NCBI GenBank assembly: GCA_036873755.1
Contig: JAVTVY010018994.1
Coordinates: forward strand, 1 to 64,000
Reading direction: 5' to 3'
Source of the DNA: Hanleya hanleyi
Lineage: Eukaryota > Mollusca > Polyplacophora > Lepidopleurida > Hanleyidae
Length of the DNA stretch: 64,000 bases
Each line of letters starts with the position of its first letter. The first letter of the stretch is position 1. Below the pieces are notes generated by a model. The model was not told the origin of the DNA, searched no databases, and worked only from the letters and a program-made list of their open reading frames with translations. The translations under genes and the position numbers were made by a program. Of the stretch, positions 11,441 to 23,510 are shown piece by piece.

Positions 11441-13364
11441 CTCAATAAAGATCTACATGTATAGTGCATTAGTGTAATTGTACACATACATGTACATATA
11501 TTTAAAAAAATAACTTGTGACTGATGGGACAGACATTTATTATGAAACCAACCTGATGAAATGATAGATAATGTCTTCTCTGCATGTCACCGACATTTTT
11601 AAAATATTTTTACTTTTTTCAGATTATAGAAAGCATATCCTTCAGCATTAAATGACAAAAGATGAATATTTAGATACAATGTAAAATCCTCAGGATTAGA
11701 TGGACTGGATCTATGCTGGGATGTATCCCATCATGGCATATTATATACATGTACCTCCACCTGCCAGTTCACTCCTAGTGTGGAAGGTGATAAATTATTA
11801 CAATGGTTGTATGCAGACTTGTACATGTAGCTTACTGGTATCTAAACAGAATGACTTGGACTTTGACCCTATCAATTGACCCTATCAGCTAAGTGAATCA
11901 AGCCATTGACCTGGGTCATGCAGTGTCACGCATGTGTCTTTGTTCTAAAAGCTATAGAGGGTCTGGTGGAGGGATGTTTGTGTATTAGCCCTATTAAGTT
12001 ACATACCCTGTATACAATTTCTGCAAGAATGGAAGCCTAGAAAATTAGAATTTCTTGCCAACATGGCAAACATATGATAAGTCTGCCTTAAACTATTTTC
12101 TTCTGTATATGTTAAGTGATCTAATAAAGTTTTTTATCAACCAGCAATTTATGACATCCTTTCAGAAAAACACTCTAAGTCAACCTCTGAATAGTATCCA
12201 TTTTGTATTCATGCTCTAAAGCAGGAAATCTCTGTGAAAATGACATATGAACATATATAAGAATAGCAGAAAATATTTAACTTCACTAATATAGACCAGG
12301 TGAAACAAAATCTAGCCAAAATAGTTGATCAAGCTATCTGCAGTAGCTGAATAACTTGAGGACTTTTTTCTTCTGCTCTTCCTCTCAAAGCCTAAAGCAG
12401 TTAAATAAACAACCAGTCACCCTGGCAACGGTACCAAATTTTCTCAATTTTCCTGACTACAATACAGGACCATTAGTCCCTACGGGACATAGCCCCGTAA
12501 AAAGGTTTGGTACTTTTCAGGACATTGCATATAAGTGAAAAATCAACCCTACTAGCGCAACCCATACCAACTGCCTATGTAAACGCAAAAACATGACCTT
12601 TGATTGTATATTTTTTAAATAAGATAATCGAATAACTGCAATGTTCTTGTGCAAGTTCTGTTTTCTTATTTTTTTATATTTTTTATTCTAGTTAATTTTA
12701 TCTGATTATTTTTCTTATGCAAGTTAATTTATCTAGGAGTTCTGTGTCGTTGTTTTTCTTATATAAGTTTACCTATCTATAGTGTAATTCTTAGCCAAGT
12801 AAATTTATCTGGATAAGTTTCCTTAAGTAAGTAAATTTATCTGGTTAACTTTTCTCAAGTAAGTAATTTATTCTTAGGCAAGACATCTTTTCTTACCACA
12901 CTCTAAAAAAATCTTAATTAAGATTTTGTTAACAAGAAAAATTAACTTGCATAAGATTTTTTTTCTTGAACTAGATAAATTTTCTTGAACAAAATAAAAA
13001 CAAATCATCAGAAGAATTATCTTAATTAAGATAATTGAACAAGATTTTTTATCTTGACTAAGATAAAAAACTTAGATTATTTTTCTTAGTTAAGAATTTA
13101 CACCCAGATATTTTTTCTTACCACACTCCAAGATATTTTTTACTTATTTTAAGTAAATTTCTACTTAAAACAAGTTTTTTTTCTTGTTTTAAGTACGCTA
13201 TTTTTGGCAGTGTACACTCTCTTACGTTAGTCACGCTGCCATGTATATAAGAGATCATATGAATTAATAGAGAATTCGCCAATTCTACTCTTTACCAAAG
13301 CTCTGAATTTCGCCTTTAAAAACATTGTTCACAGCAAAGACAAATTTGAATAGAATCCAACGTC

Positions 13365-13430
13365 GTGATATGCCTGAAATAGTGTTGAAAGCGACATTAA
13401 ATCATATTCGCTCACTCACTCCTTGAATTT
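13365..13430 (+). repeat. SINE 3' tail fragment
   Basis: CGTCGTGATATG, then TGTTGAAAGCGACATTAAAT, then a CACTCACTC end: the plus-strand 3' tail of the 5S-derived SINE, without its head. Confidence 0.55.
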
Positions 13431-13447
13431 GTATAGATACTGGTTAA

Positions 13448-14080
13448 CATGGCAGTGTGACTAACGTCACAGGACCTACGAAGTAGGGTTTGATATGATT
13501 TAATTGTGTACTCGAGAGATGGCTTGGGGGCCCTATGTACTACCGTGAGAGAATTTATATAGCAGTCTCTAATTGATAGTGAGTACTGTTAACTTTCCCA
13601 GATGTCACCGCTAGTGAGTCATTAGCGTAGCAACTATTATCGCCCTCAGTTCCTATTACCCTGGACACATCCGCCCAGCAGTACAGCACGAGGTCACCCA
13701 TCCAAGTCTTGACCGGGCACAAAGTCGCTTACCTTCGGTGATTTTACGAGAACCGGTGTGTCTAACGTGATTCAAAAGTCACAGTGAAACATACAGCCAA
13801 GGATTCCCGATGGGCATGACAGTGCACTCGGTGAGCCATCAATAAATAATAAAAAATATAATTATAATAAATCAAATTTTCATCAGAATTCGGTCAGCTC
13901 AAAACTTGCTGGTAACAATGCCCTAATGCACGTTCATGCCAAACGTCAAGGTTCTAATGTCAGCGGTTCTCCTTCTTTTGCTGACGAAAGGATTCGGATG
14001 GACTGACTGACTGACTCACTCACTCGCTCACTCATTACCGGACAATTTGCAAATGGTAGCCTAATTCGTAGGAATAATAA
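13448..14080 (+). repeat. repeat X, uninterrupted copy (contains a 5S-like segment)
   Basis: Starts at GCAGTGTGACTAACGTCACAGG and ends near AATTTGCAAATGGTAGCCT. The left half contains a reverse-oriented 5S rRNA-like segment (ACCCATCCAAGTCTTGACCG at about 13,700, ending GAGAACCGGTGTG). The right half contains AATGCCCTAATGCACGTTCATG and a GACTGACTCACTCACTC tract. The same repeat is present at 23,150-23,510 plus 32,859-33,145, where a 9.35-kb foldback element splits it. This copy therefore shows the empty target site (GGGCATGACAGTG). Confidence 0.8.
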
Positions 14081-14335
14081 TTATGAATTGTATTCATATA
14101 GAGGATCCTGAAACTCCAAAAGAGACCACTTATCTGAGTTGATTGTACACGACTCTGAATAATAGAAATTATCAAAATATTGAGGAGGATATATTGACTA
14201 TTGGGTACGAATACTGCATGTATATGATAAGGCAGAATTGGAAAATTATGTAGTGATTGAGGCCGTGAGATTGCACTTGCTGAAACTGGAAGGTTCAGAT
14301 AGACTATTATTCCAATTTATCTCAAAGGACTCTTT

Positions 14336-14664
14336 CAGAGAGTAACGTTACTCCCAGCTGTTCTAACAAGCATCAGATCTCACAAAGGATAAGGTAATAG
14401 GAAGGCAAGACGTGTAGGCTTTCCAAATCAAGCCCTGAGTAACGTTACTCTCAACACTTTTAAAAGTGGCACAAGTTCTATATATCAGAAAAATGAGAGT
14501 AGCGCTACTCATCTTGCAGAGCCAATATCACTGTTATTCCCTCTGTGAGAGTAACGTTACTCGCAACAGTTTTACCAGTGGCTCAAGGTTTGAAAACGGG
14601 GAGTATCATTACTCATCATGGAGGCCATTATTGTGATTATTCTCTGTGAGAGTAACGTTACTCT
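14336..14664. repeat. array of six spaced palindromes (GAGTAACGTTACTC type)
   Basis: GAGTAACGTTACTC or close variants are centred at about 14,347, 14,444, 14,504, 14,556, 14,608 and 14,657. Four carry AACGTT in the middle. The third carries AGCGCT and the fifth ATCATT. Spacing is 97, 60, 52, 52 and 49 bp. The symmetric sites are kept while the spacers are not obviously alike. Confidence 0.85.
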
Positions 14665-14814
14665 CTCAATTTCAGAGAAACCAAGTTATTCAACCCCACT
14701 TTTCAAAAAATGATGGATTCAAATAGCAATATATAGTCAAATGGACTTCAATTTGCTGAAAATAAGCCAAAAAAGGGAATTTTGGATTTTCCCTTTTTGA
14801 AATGGATTCTGTTC

Positions 14815-14986
14815 GCCGGTGCTAGAGGCCGTGTGGTCATGTCATCCAAGTTGCCACATGAACAGGCACAATAAAAGCGTACCTGAGATTCTTTAGAATA
14901 GGTTAACCGGAAGACTATACTGTGAAGTCACGTGACTCTGTCAGTATGTCGGCACTTCTTCCCACTTCCCTTATATGCGTTGTAAT
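14815..14986 (+). mobile_element. 3' tail of a Penelope-like element, family B (copy g)
   Basis: GCCGGTGCTAGAGGCCGTGTG through CTTATATGCGTTGTAAT is the same tail as the minus-strand copy at 62,191-62,567. It is laid out like family A (CTAGGGGCCGTATG ... CAATCAAAGCGT ... TTGTAATT) but is well diverged. Only the 3' end is present, consistent with 5' truncation on insertion. Confidence 0.65.
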
Positions 14987-14999
14987 GATTACAGTTCCA

Positions 15000-16020
15000 T
15001 AGGATTTATTTCTCTAAATAATAATTTACTTTGGTAAGAAACCAATTTTGATCCCATTTCCTCGGTTAAAAATTAGGGTTGCACACTTTTTCCATCGGAG
15101 CTATATTGAAAAAAACGCAAAACTTATGGTTTTGTATATCTCAATGAACAATTTTGAAACTTTCAGGGCAGACGAAGGAAGCCTTTACAGAAAACTCGAG
15201 GGAGTACATTTTTCGTGATGTGTACACGCATCATTCACTATTTATATGAGAAAATTTGAAGCATGAGGTTGACCATGACGTCGGGGAGAGCTCAAAGTCA
15301 GGAAAGGTTTTCTTGAAGTTATCAGAGCTGTGTTACCAAGGCCCATGCAATAATCAATGGTTAGGCAATCTAACATGGAGAAAAATGTTGTGCCGGTTTC
15401 TGTCGTTTCAATTGTTGTTATCAATGACAGTAATTTATCCAAGTAACTTATTGACGTCCCAATTTACGGAAATCGCCGTTCACTAAAAAAATAATTTATG
15501 CACACCACTTTCTTTGTTATGCGATGATGCACAAAGGCCGACCGGTAACCGGTAAAGGAACAGCGAGAACTCGTTCGTCGAACTACTAAGATGGAAATCA
15601 GTTATCTGGGCATGAGATTAACTGTTCGGAGAAGGCGACATTTATTCGTATCCGTGTTAAGAGTGTAAATAACCACGCTATCTTGCAAGTTACAGATCGC
15701 ATGCAGTTATAATTGGTAACAGTGTCTCTCTGGTGAGGCTAAACAACGTCAAGTGTTTTGCGAAATGTGTACTTGAACATTCATCGTCTAACCGGTAAAA
15801 CTGCGATTCAGAACTCAAGCCCAGTGGAGACGGCCATCCTTGTTTCTCAATAGAGCAAAGTACACCACAAATGGATTCTCAATGAAGTAAAATATTTGCA
15901 ACTGACGAAAACTGTCATTTGTTATGTAGGTTCGTCAAAATTCCGTTCCCTTTAATACACTAAGTTATTGCTTGAGATATCAAAGTTGAAAGGGAACCCT
16001 TGTGCATTTAGTAAAAGTAG
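15000..16020. repeat. 1-kb direct duplication, copy 1
   Basis: CCATAGGATTTATTTCTC through GGGAACCCTTGTGCATTTAG is repeated in the same orientation at 16,915-17,935, an offset of about 1.9 kb. The copies match closely with many small substitutions and indels. No protein-coding conservation is apparent: the short frames in the two copies do not correspond over their length. Confidence 0.8.
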
Positions 16021-16914
16021 TGAATATCTATCCATACCAAACATATATGGTTATAATTCTACCCCATTAGTCACGTTCTGCGTTCGACATTTTAACTGTA
16101 GTAGGTACAATTGAAGCCATTGTCGAGTTGGCGTCGCGTCATGTGAGAACTGTCTCTGAACATCATTGGAGATGTGAATGCATATGTGTAACTCAGGCGC
16201 ATAGCTAATGAAGGCCGGCGGATGAAATATATTTAAACTTCCTGCATGTGTAAACAAATTACTTTTTGCCTAACCTCGACATACTCTCACATTGACATGA
16301 CATCGGCATGTTGAACCAGATCTCGCTTATGAAAAAGACGTTCGCGTCGTCGAGTTTGTTAGGATATACGTGTATTGTGGACAGAATAGCTACCCAAAAT
16401 GTAACTCTGATGTGACAGTATCTAGTTGTGCCAGGTGAAAAAAAAGTCACTGTCATCCCCTTGAACGAGATAGATAACGCCCGGACGGCGAGGTGCTTTG
16501 GAAAGAGAGATATTTCCATATTTTTATCTTGGCCACCCCGATAAAACTTTATCTGATAAGGAATGACTGCGTCATGTAGCATTAACGGCGAAAACCACTT
16601 CCGTCATCGGGCAGCAAGCAATCTCATACCTGGGGCTATCCGTTTGCCGCCAGGTTTTTATGTCAATGCATGATCATCCCGGAGCAGTACCTTATTTAGA
16701 CGAAACTGATATACATGTATAATGTACTGACCGGGTCGTTGGTTGGATAGATGATGACCAGTACACCATTCCAGTCCCTGGGATCCCAGACAAATTTTAA
16801 CCTTGTTTCATATTTTCGTGTATTTCGTCCATCTGCACGATATTTTTTATGCTGCTGTTTTGCAGCTAGATCTGTGTAGAAATCCTCAAGTCTGAAATGG
16901 TTATACATGTAGTT
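16021..16914. other. spacer between the 1-kb duplicates
   Basis: About 0.9 kb present once. A 107-codon minus-strand frame (16,259-16,582) has no recognisable motif and is not called as a gene. Confidence 0.4.
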
Positions 16915-17935
16915 CCATAGGATTTCTTTCTCTAAATAATAATTTACTTTGATAGAAACCAATTTTGATCCAATGTCTTAGGTGAAAAGCTATGGCGGCA
17001 TCCTGTTTTCATCTGAGCTATATTGAAAAACAAAACGCAAAACGTAAGGTTTTGTATATCCTAATGAACAATTTTGAAACTTTCAGGGCAGATGAAGGAA
17101 TCCTTTGCAGAAAATACGAGGGGGCACGTTTTTTCGTGATGTGTACAGGCATCATTCACTAATTTTATGAGAAAATTTGAAGCAAGAGGTTAGCCTCAAC
17201 GCCGGGGAGAAATCAAAGTCAGGAAAGGTTTGTTTGAAGTTATCAGCCCTGTGTTACCAAGGCCCATGCAATTATCAATGGTTAAGCAATCTAAGACACG
17301 GGTAATCACCGGGGGAAAAATGTTGTGCCGTTGCTGTCGTTTCAATTGTTGTTATCAATGACAGCAATTTACTCGAGTAACGTAATGACGTCCCAATTTA
17401 CAGATTCGTCGTTCACTATTTATTTTTATCTGTTATGTGATGATGCACTTCCACAAATGAACAGCGAGAAATCGTTCATCGAACTACCAAGATGGAAATC
17501 AGTTATCTGGGCTCTTATTCAGAGAAGGCGACATTCATTCACATCCGTTTTAAGAGTGTAAATAACCACGCTATCTTGCAAGTTACATATCACATGCAGT
17601 TTATATTGGTAACAGTTTCTCTCTGATGAGGTTAAAGAACGTCAGGTATTTTACGCAATATACACTTGAGCATTCATCCTGTAGCCGGTAAAACGGCGAT
17701 TCAGAACGTAGTCCCAGTCGAGACAGCCATCCGATAAATGAAAGTACACCACAAATGGATTCTCAATGAGGAAAAATAATTGCAACTGAAGAAAACTATC
17801 ATTTGTTATGTATGCTCGTCAATATTCCGTTCCCTTACACTAAGTTATTGTTTGAGATATCAAAGTTGAAAGGGCACTCTTGAGCATTTAGTAAATGTTG
17901 CTCCGATGAATATCTATCCATACCAAGCCTTGGTT
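16915..17935. repeat. 1-kb direct duplication, copy 2
   Basis: Same orientation and order of landmarks as 15,000-16,020 (for example TTTTGTATAT, ATGAACAATTTTGAAACTTTC, CTATCTTGCAAGTTACA, CACCACAAATGGATTCTCAATG). Confidence 0.8.
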
Positions 17936-18021
17936 TGGTAGACACGCATGTGTGTTAATGTTCTCGATCTTGATTCAATTTGCCAGAGCCAAATATAATC
18001 ACATCACAGCACAGATCAATA

Positions 18022-18670
18022 TTAACGTTATCTGGTTAGGGCGATTTGGGGGTCATCGCAGTCGGGGGTGGGGGGAGGGGCTGATCCTACCCCATTATTT
18101 CGCTATTCCTGAATTAGAGCGTTCCATATACCGTTCGTTGAGTGGTTTAGATCGCCGGCATACAGTGCTGACGATTAGGTGCCTGACACTGGGGTCGCTG
18201 GTTCGAATCTCGCACGGGACTCAACCAATTTTTCAGCACTAGAATTTGTGCTATTCTAAGATAGTGTAATCCCAAAATAACGAAAATGCTGTTATTTATG
18301 GACCGATTTTTTCGACCGATTTTTATTTTATTTTTCATTTATGCAGTTTTCAAACGCTACTTGATAAATTAATAAATAATCGTCATGTGAAAAAAATAGT
18401 CTTTGTCCACATTCAACCACATGAAGAAAGTTAATAAAAAAATACAAAACATCAATTTTGTGGTACCCAACATGACCGTCATTTTAAATTTACCCGTGCT
18501 CAGGGAATTATCCAAATAGATCCAATTGACCTCAACAGGGTGAGCTACAAGGCCACAAAGCTACAGCTCTCAATTATTCTCTTTTTCGGAACAAAAAAGA
18601 AAAGCTCACTAAAAGGGGTCGCGGAAATCGACCTCACCACCCCACCAGGACAGATATGGTTAGCATTCCT
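18022..18670. mobile_element. old TTAA-type MITE interrupted by a SINE
   Basis: The left end TTATCTGGTTAGGGCGATTTGGGG and the right end GGACAGATATGGTTAG are diverged versions of the CCCTATCTGGCCTGGG ends at 29,780 and 40,261. Internal words such as TGATAAATTAATAAATAAT also match. About 165 bp (roughly 18,118-18,285) are foreign and tRNA-like. Confidence 0.6.
18118..18285 (+). repeat. tRNA-derived SINE-like insertion
   Basis: GAGTGGTTTAGATCGCCGG resembles an internal promoter A box and GGTTCGAATCTC is a good B box, about 65 bp apart. The cloverleaf stems do not pair well, so this is not a functional tRNA gene. It sits inside the MITE homology, which marks it as an insertion. Confidence 0.55.
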
Positions 18671-18689
18671 GCAAAAAAATATTTCTGCT

Positions 18690-19240
18690 GAAGCAAATGC
18701 GTTACCATCCACTGAAGAAACGGTATCCACACATGTCCACTGTTGCTTTAGATGAAAGGTCTACGACTGAGACCGGATTGTAGTAGTGAGAAATTGAGCG
18801 AATTTCTTGAGCAGCATAACACCTCACTAGAAGTTAGCCAATTCCCTTAACCTTTGCGATTATACCTCTGATCGCTGGTGCAAAGTAAGTACAAACCATT
18901 AAAGATAAATTACTTTATTGCCTGTTTAGGATGCCTTCTCTCGTGACTATGCGCACTCAGAGGCTAACGGGCTCCAGCAGAAAGAAAATTAAATTAGCGG
19001 AAGTGCCTTATCGTGATGCCACAATAGTCATTGGAGGATGTAGTGGTTCAGCCGCGAGTCTTCTTCCGCTCCTGAGACATATCCTTAATGGCTAATGAAT
19101 CCGTTGACTTCCCTAGCTTCCAGGGACATGCCGTATTCATATGTGTCACCCGACTTCGTTCAGTATTGTTATTTTGGTCGGTATATACGGGTACGCATTT
19201 GCAGAGGCTCTAGTGTGGTTATGGTTACAGAAATAATATG
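18690..19240. other. non-coding, nothing recognised
   Basis: No gene or repeat structure found. Confidence 0.4.
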
Positions 19241-19261
19241 GAAATAATACTTCTGGGAAAA

Positions 19262-19350
19262 ATAATTTAGCTGTCCGTGGAAATCGAACTCCCGACCCGT
19301 CCAATCTGTAGAGATGCTCTTACCCTTTGAGCTAAGCCGGTCGTTACGTA
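19262..19350 (-). repeat. tRNA-like SINE head or tRNA relic
   Basis: On the minus strand, GGCTTAGCTCAAAGGGTAAG (A-box region) is followed by GGGAGTTCGATTTCC (B box). The acceptor ends do not pair cleanly and the anticodon stem is poor, so a relic or SINE head is more likely than an active tRNA gene. Confidence 0.55.
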
Positions 19351-20640
19351 ATACTCCCGTGACATAATATATAATTTTCGTTTGTTTCTTGAGAAAGAAA
19401 CCCTCTCTCTCCTTCTCTCTACAGCACATCAAATTTAATAGCATGATCATCGTATTATACCATTAGAGTCTGTTAGACAACACCGGTTGAATTATCTCTG
19501 TAATCGGCTTTCGCCAGGCGCGACATGCTATAGTTGAGTTACATGAACAGGCCGGGAATCATTTTCTCTGTTGAGAGGAAGAATCTATTAACCTAGGGTC
19601 GTGTACCGAAGAAATGTCGATATTCTGCGATCAACTTTGATCAACTTTGACAAGTCAAAGTCAAAAATAGTACTATATTTATAGACGCTTTTAACCTTGA
19701 TCTAAGGATAACCAAATACGTAGCCCAGAAACTGGTGTATCGATGTATGTGATCACATAACAAAGAGATCTACATCCTAGCATCGATAATGAGTCTTTAT
19801 TGTCGTTTCTACTGTCATTTCAGCAAGCAACCTGGATAACGTATAGCCTTCCTGGAACTGTATTTCTTGGATTACCTTTGTCCATTGATTTGAACGGAAT
19901 GAAGTCGCAATGGTTCCAAGAAAAGAATATGGTGGTACTATATAAGCATATACAGGCTCGCTAACTCATATGAAAGCAGTGCACTCGGACATTCTGATGG
20001 TTTCTTAAGACAACTGATTTAATTCAACCGAGAAAACACTCGTTAACTTGGCAAGGATGTACTATTCAATGATACTTACTGGTGGAATTCCCATCCAAAA
20101 CACGTTTTGGTCAAATGAGTCCACACAGTCTATTCACGAGAATGCTTAGATGGCTTAGTTTTCGGTTTCGTCGTCTACCCCTGCTAACAAATTGGACCAG
20201 TGATACATTGAGAAATCCGATAATGCCTGATGCCATTTTCAACTTTCAATATACATGTATGACCTAAATATACAAGCGTTGTTCGTGTTTCTACCTCAGA
20301 GGTGATAAAGGTGTTTACGGGAAGCAAAATAGCCAAATGTGTCCTAATTCGTCATGAGTGATGATTTTTTAGAAGTGATATAAGCAAAAATCTGACAAGC
20401 TTACTAATATCGGCTATATCGTTATAAACTCCTACGATATTTTACTGTAATACTAAAATACACCGTCAAGTAATATATTTCTGGATCTCAACGTACCATA
20501 TGACCTCAACAATGTATATTTTTGCCCATGTACCGGATGCTATGCTAAAGAAAAATATTGCCGGAATCATGATTCGAGAAACTTCCAGTCCCTGATTTCA
20601 AATATCACTTATACATCACCTTAGGTGATATTTGCAAGGT
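19351..20640. other. non-coding, nothing recognised
   Basis: No supported gene; only short frames without motifs. Confidence 0.4.
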
Positions 20641-20644
20641 TCAC

Positions 20645-20862
20645 GGACGAGTGAGTGAGTAGGATTCAGCGTCACTTTCAGCAATTTTTCAGTCATATCA
20701 GGACGGTGCCTACATACGCTAGGACTCGAACGCGCCCACAGTTTCTATTATCCTGGACACTCAGCCCACGCAGTAAAGCACCCCGTCAGCCATCCAAGTT
20801 CTGATCGGGCTTAACTTTAGTGATCTGACGAGAACCGGTGTGCCAAACGTGATACGCCTTAC
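20645..20862 (-). repeat. 5S-derived SINE copy
   Basis: In minus orientation it starts with a 5S-like head (AGATCACTAAAGTTAAGCCC, then CAGAACTTGGATGGCTGACG) and ends GGATTCAGCGTC.../GAGTGAGTGAG on the plus strand. This is the same composition as the clean copy at 52,114-52,325. Target duplications are not clear. Confidence 0.7.
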
Positions 20863-20989
20863 TGGTTAAAATACTATAGCAGTAGCAGTGCTTCGATAGG
20901 TCCTGGGAAAATGCAAATTTAATCGCTATACCCGGCATTCATGGAGCACCCGTGGCCCAGTTCCATGTTTACACATTGATAATCGCAAG

Positions 20990-21435
20990 CGCAATGTATG
21001 TATTTATGAATGATTAGCGAGAAATTCCTCAGTGTAGGTCTGGAATAGCTCTGTTTTATACGTTTCTGCAGAAATGCTTTGTGATGATGATTAAAATTGT
21101 CACATTCCACTCGGAATCTAGCAAACGCTACTAGGCGTGATATATAAACGCGAAATGCAGGTCCTACTGAAATATTACCTTCCAGAGGAGATAGTTTACG
21201 ATGTCGAAATTGTAATCACCTCTCTTGTCGTGAAGTTTACGAGAGAGAAGGCCCGCTTCATTTGTTTTAAAAATACACTTAAAATTCAGTGTAGGTGGCT
21301 ATATATCCGTCACTTCTTCATATATATAACGATTATCCAAAGCGAGAAGATCGTCTACATCGGTTTAGTGAATGAGAAGGAACAGGATTTGAAATCATGG
21401 TTTTTGAAGGCGTCTGTATGTATCATACTTCTTGC
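20990..21435 (-). pseudogene. degenerate Penelope-like RT fragment (copy h)
   Basis: On the minus strand this matches the C-terminal part of the RT at 60.05-60.53 kb: the stretch leading into the catalytic YxDD box, then the segment containing KRDD-like and YGVYISRL-like sequence. It is well diverged, with stops and shifts, so it cannot encode an enzyme. The catalytic box itself is damaged. The long plus-strand frame across it (21,137-21,451) is an antisense shadow. Confidence 0.7.
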
Positions 21436-23145
21436 TCAAATGGTTTCATGAACACAGTAATTTCAGGTTTTGTGATTATCAAGAAAAGCGTTTGGGGAAG
21501 CTGATGAATCACTAGGGTATTCTTACCCTGATTATTTAAAAATTTTGCATAATCATTTGCATATTAATGCAGGCTTTGTGGGATACTGCGGAGACGGCCG
21601 CCAATGAAAGATAAGGATACCCCTTAAGCACATGTGTCACTGTTAAGGCCATTTCGGCAAACCATAATTTTAATGTTATAGTTTTTCTGCGACTGTTCAG
21701 CATTTTCCAAGGAACGATCTCATGCTAACTTGAAATCCTGCATGCGTACAACCTTTGAATGGCAGGAGTATAATAAAGAGTGCAATACTTTCTTGGTTTC
21801 TATTTCTTTTATTTTATACCACCTTTTGCTTCGCGGAGTGATTAACTTGTTACAGAAACTTTAGAGAAATATATTGTGACATGAAAATACATGGTTCATG
21901 GCTTCTGACTTTCAGATGTATATTATTATTAGTGATCGAGTGTGTAGTGATAAGGATATGTAGCTGATCGTATTTTTAGTTAAATCAGACGCCTTTCTCT
22001 GGTCTTAATATGCCATTTTATATTCTAGGTCACCCAAACGATAGACGATTGAGTGATATTCCCTACGAGCCGATCACTGTACAAGATACTGTCATAGAGA
22101 AAATTAATTTCCTGATCCTAACGGTTTCGTTAATAGCGACTCTAACCTAACCAAATACCAACAGCGACGACTATGCATTTAGCACAAAAGCCAGATTTAA
22201 TTGCAATTGCCGAGCTTCGAAACGAGTTGACGTCCACTTAAGTCCCTGCTCAAGACAAATGGAACCAAAGAAAAGAAATTGCTTGGTCCACTAAATCCAA
22301 TACAGAGCATGACTCTAGAATTGGGTGGGAGAAACGATTTAACTTCTCTGAATCCAGGTTACTCCCATATTGATCGCCCGATCTCACGAATCACATGGTT
22401 ATAAATATGTCGTGTGATCATTCTTAAACATGTATAAGAATACAATGAAACGGCTATGTTTGACATTGAAAGCATTTAATATGCTTAGCAACCAGCCATC
22501 GCAATCCTGTCTTTCTTTCTCCATAAACACATATAGCATTTCGATATTGACATGAAAGTCGGTATGGCTTAAAATTAAATTCAGCTTATTTAAGCTCGTG
22601 TTTTGTGGTCAGGCCATTAGCAGTTGGATTCAAGGCGTGGCTGCGGTACAACACCATACCATCCGAGAATCAGTTATTCATTGGGATGTGTCGAACACAA
22701 TACAGTCAGAATGTCGGTCATTGGAGGTTATCCTTTATGTGGGTTACTATTGTTTGGATGACTAACGAAAGTGTGACACTAACCCATTACCCTTCGATAG
22801 AAATACCGCGAGATCCTGTCAGCGGAATGAAACTTCTCGTACCGCCTAGTTAATTAACCTGGCAATGTTAATCTGGTATGCTGCTCTTAGCAAAAACTAT
22901 TTCTTTCCTGTTTAATGTCGACCATTTCCCAAGCTCCGCCAATATGCCTTAAGGAAGCATCCAAACAAAGATGAACATACTTCAAAGCAGCTTTGAAGTG
23001 AAAGTTATATACACATTAGATACCACATTTAGTCCAAATTTGTTTTAGCACTGAATTCCCCCGAAGGGTAATTCGGCATAATTCAAAGCATACCCTGAAT
23101 ATCTTGGATTTCAAAGCTGCAAATTAACAAAGGGGATTTGTCTAC
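21436..23145. other. non-coding, nothing recognised
   Basis: About 1.7 kb without a supported gene. An 82-codon plus frame (22,605-22,853) has no recognisable motif. Confidence 0.4.
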
Positions 23146-23149
23146 TTGG

Positions 23150-23510
23150 CAGTGTGACTAACGTCACAGGACCGACGAAGTAGGGTTTGATATGATTTAA
23201 GTGTGTACTCGAAAGATGACTTGGGGGCGCTATGTGCTACCGTGAGAGAATTTATAGAGCAGTCTCTAATTGACAGTGGGTACTATTAACCTTCCCAGAT
23301 GTCACCGCCGGTGAGTCATTAGCGTAGCAACTATTATCGCCCTCAGTTCCTATTACCCTGGACACTTATCAGCCCAGCAGTGCAGCACGAGATCACCCAT
23401 TCCAGTCTTGACCGGGCTCAAAGTCGCTTAAATTCGGTGATTTTACGAGTATCAGGGAACCTTCAAAAGTCACTGTGAGACATAGAACCAAGGGTTCCCA
23501 ATGGGCATGA
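23150..23510 (+). repeat. repeat X, second copy, left half
   Basis: Matches 13,448-13,805 (GCAGTGTGACTAACGTCACAGG onward) and stops exactly at GGGCATGA, where the foldback element begins. The right half resumes at 32,859. Confidence 0.85.

Larger units (their letters stand above)
8842..13212. mobile_element. TA-flanked inverted-repeat element, no transposase seen
   Basis: The left end reads CACTGCCAAAAATAG and the right end CTATTTTTGGCAGTG, an exact 15-bp inverted match. TA dinucleotides flank both sides (8,840-8,841 and 13,213-13,214). TA target duplication is typical of the Tc1/mariner supergroup; family membership here is inference. Inside each end lie hundreds of bases of AT-rich TTTTCTTG/AAGATAA-type repeats (8,860-9,200 and 12,610-13,200). 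A third end-like block is at 9,604-9,830. The centre has no transposase-like frame. The element is either non-autonomous or a composite of smaller ones. Confidence 0.7.

Noticed and set aside
19262..19350. functional tRNA gene
   Set aside because: Internal promoter boxes are present but acceptor and anticodon stems do not pair; a relic or SINE head is more likely.
21137..21451. 104-codon plus-strand frame
   Set aside because: Antisense of the degenerate RT copy on the minus strand.
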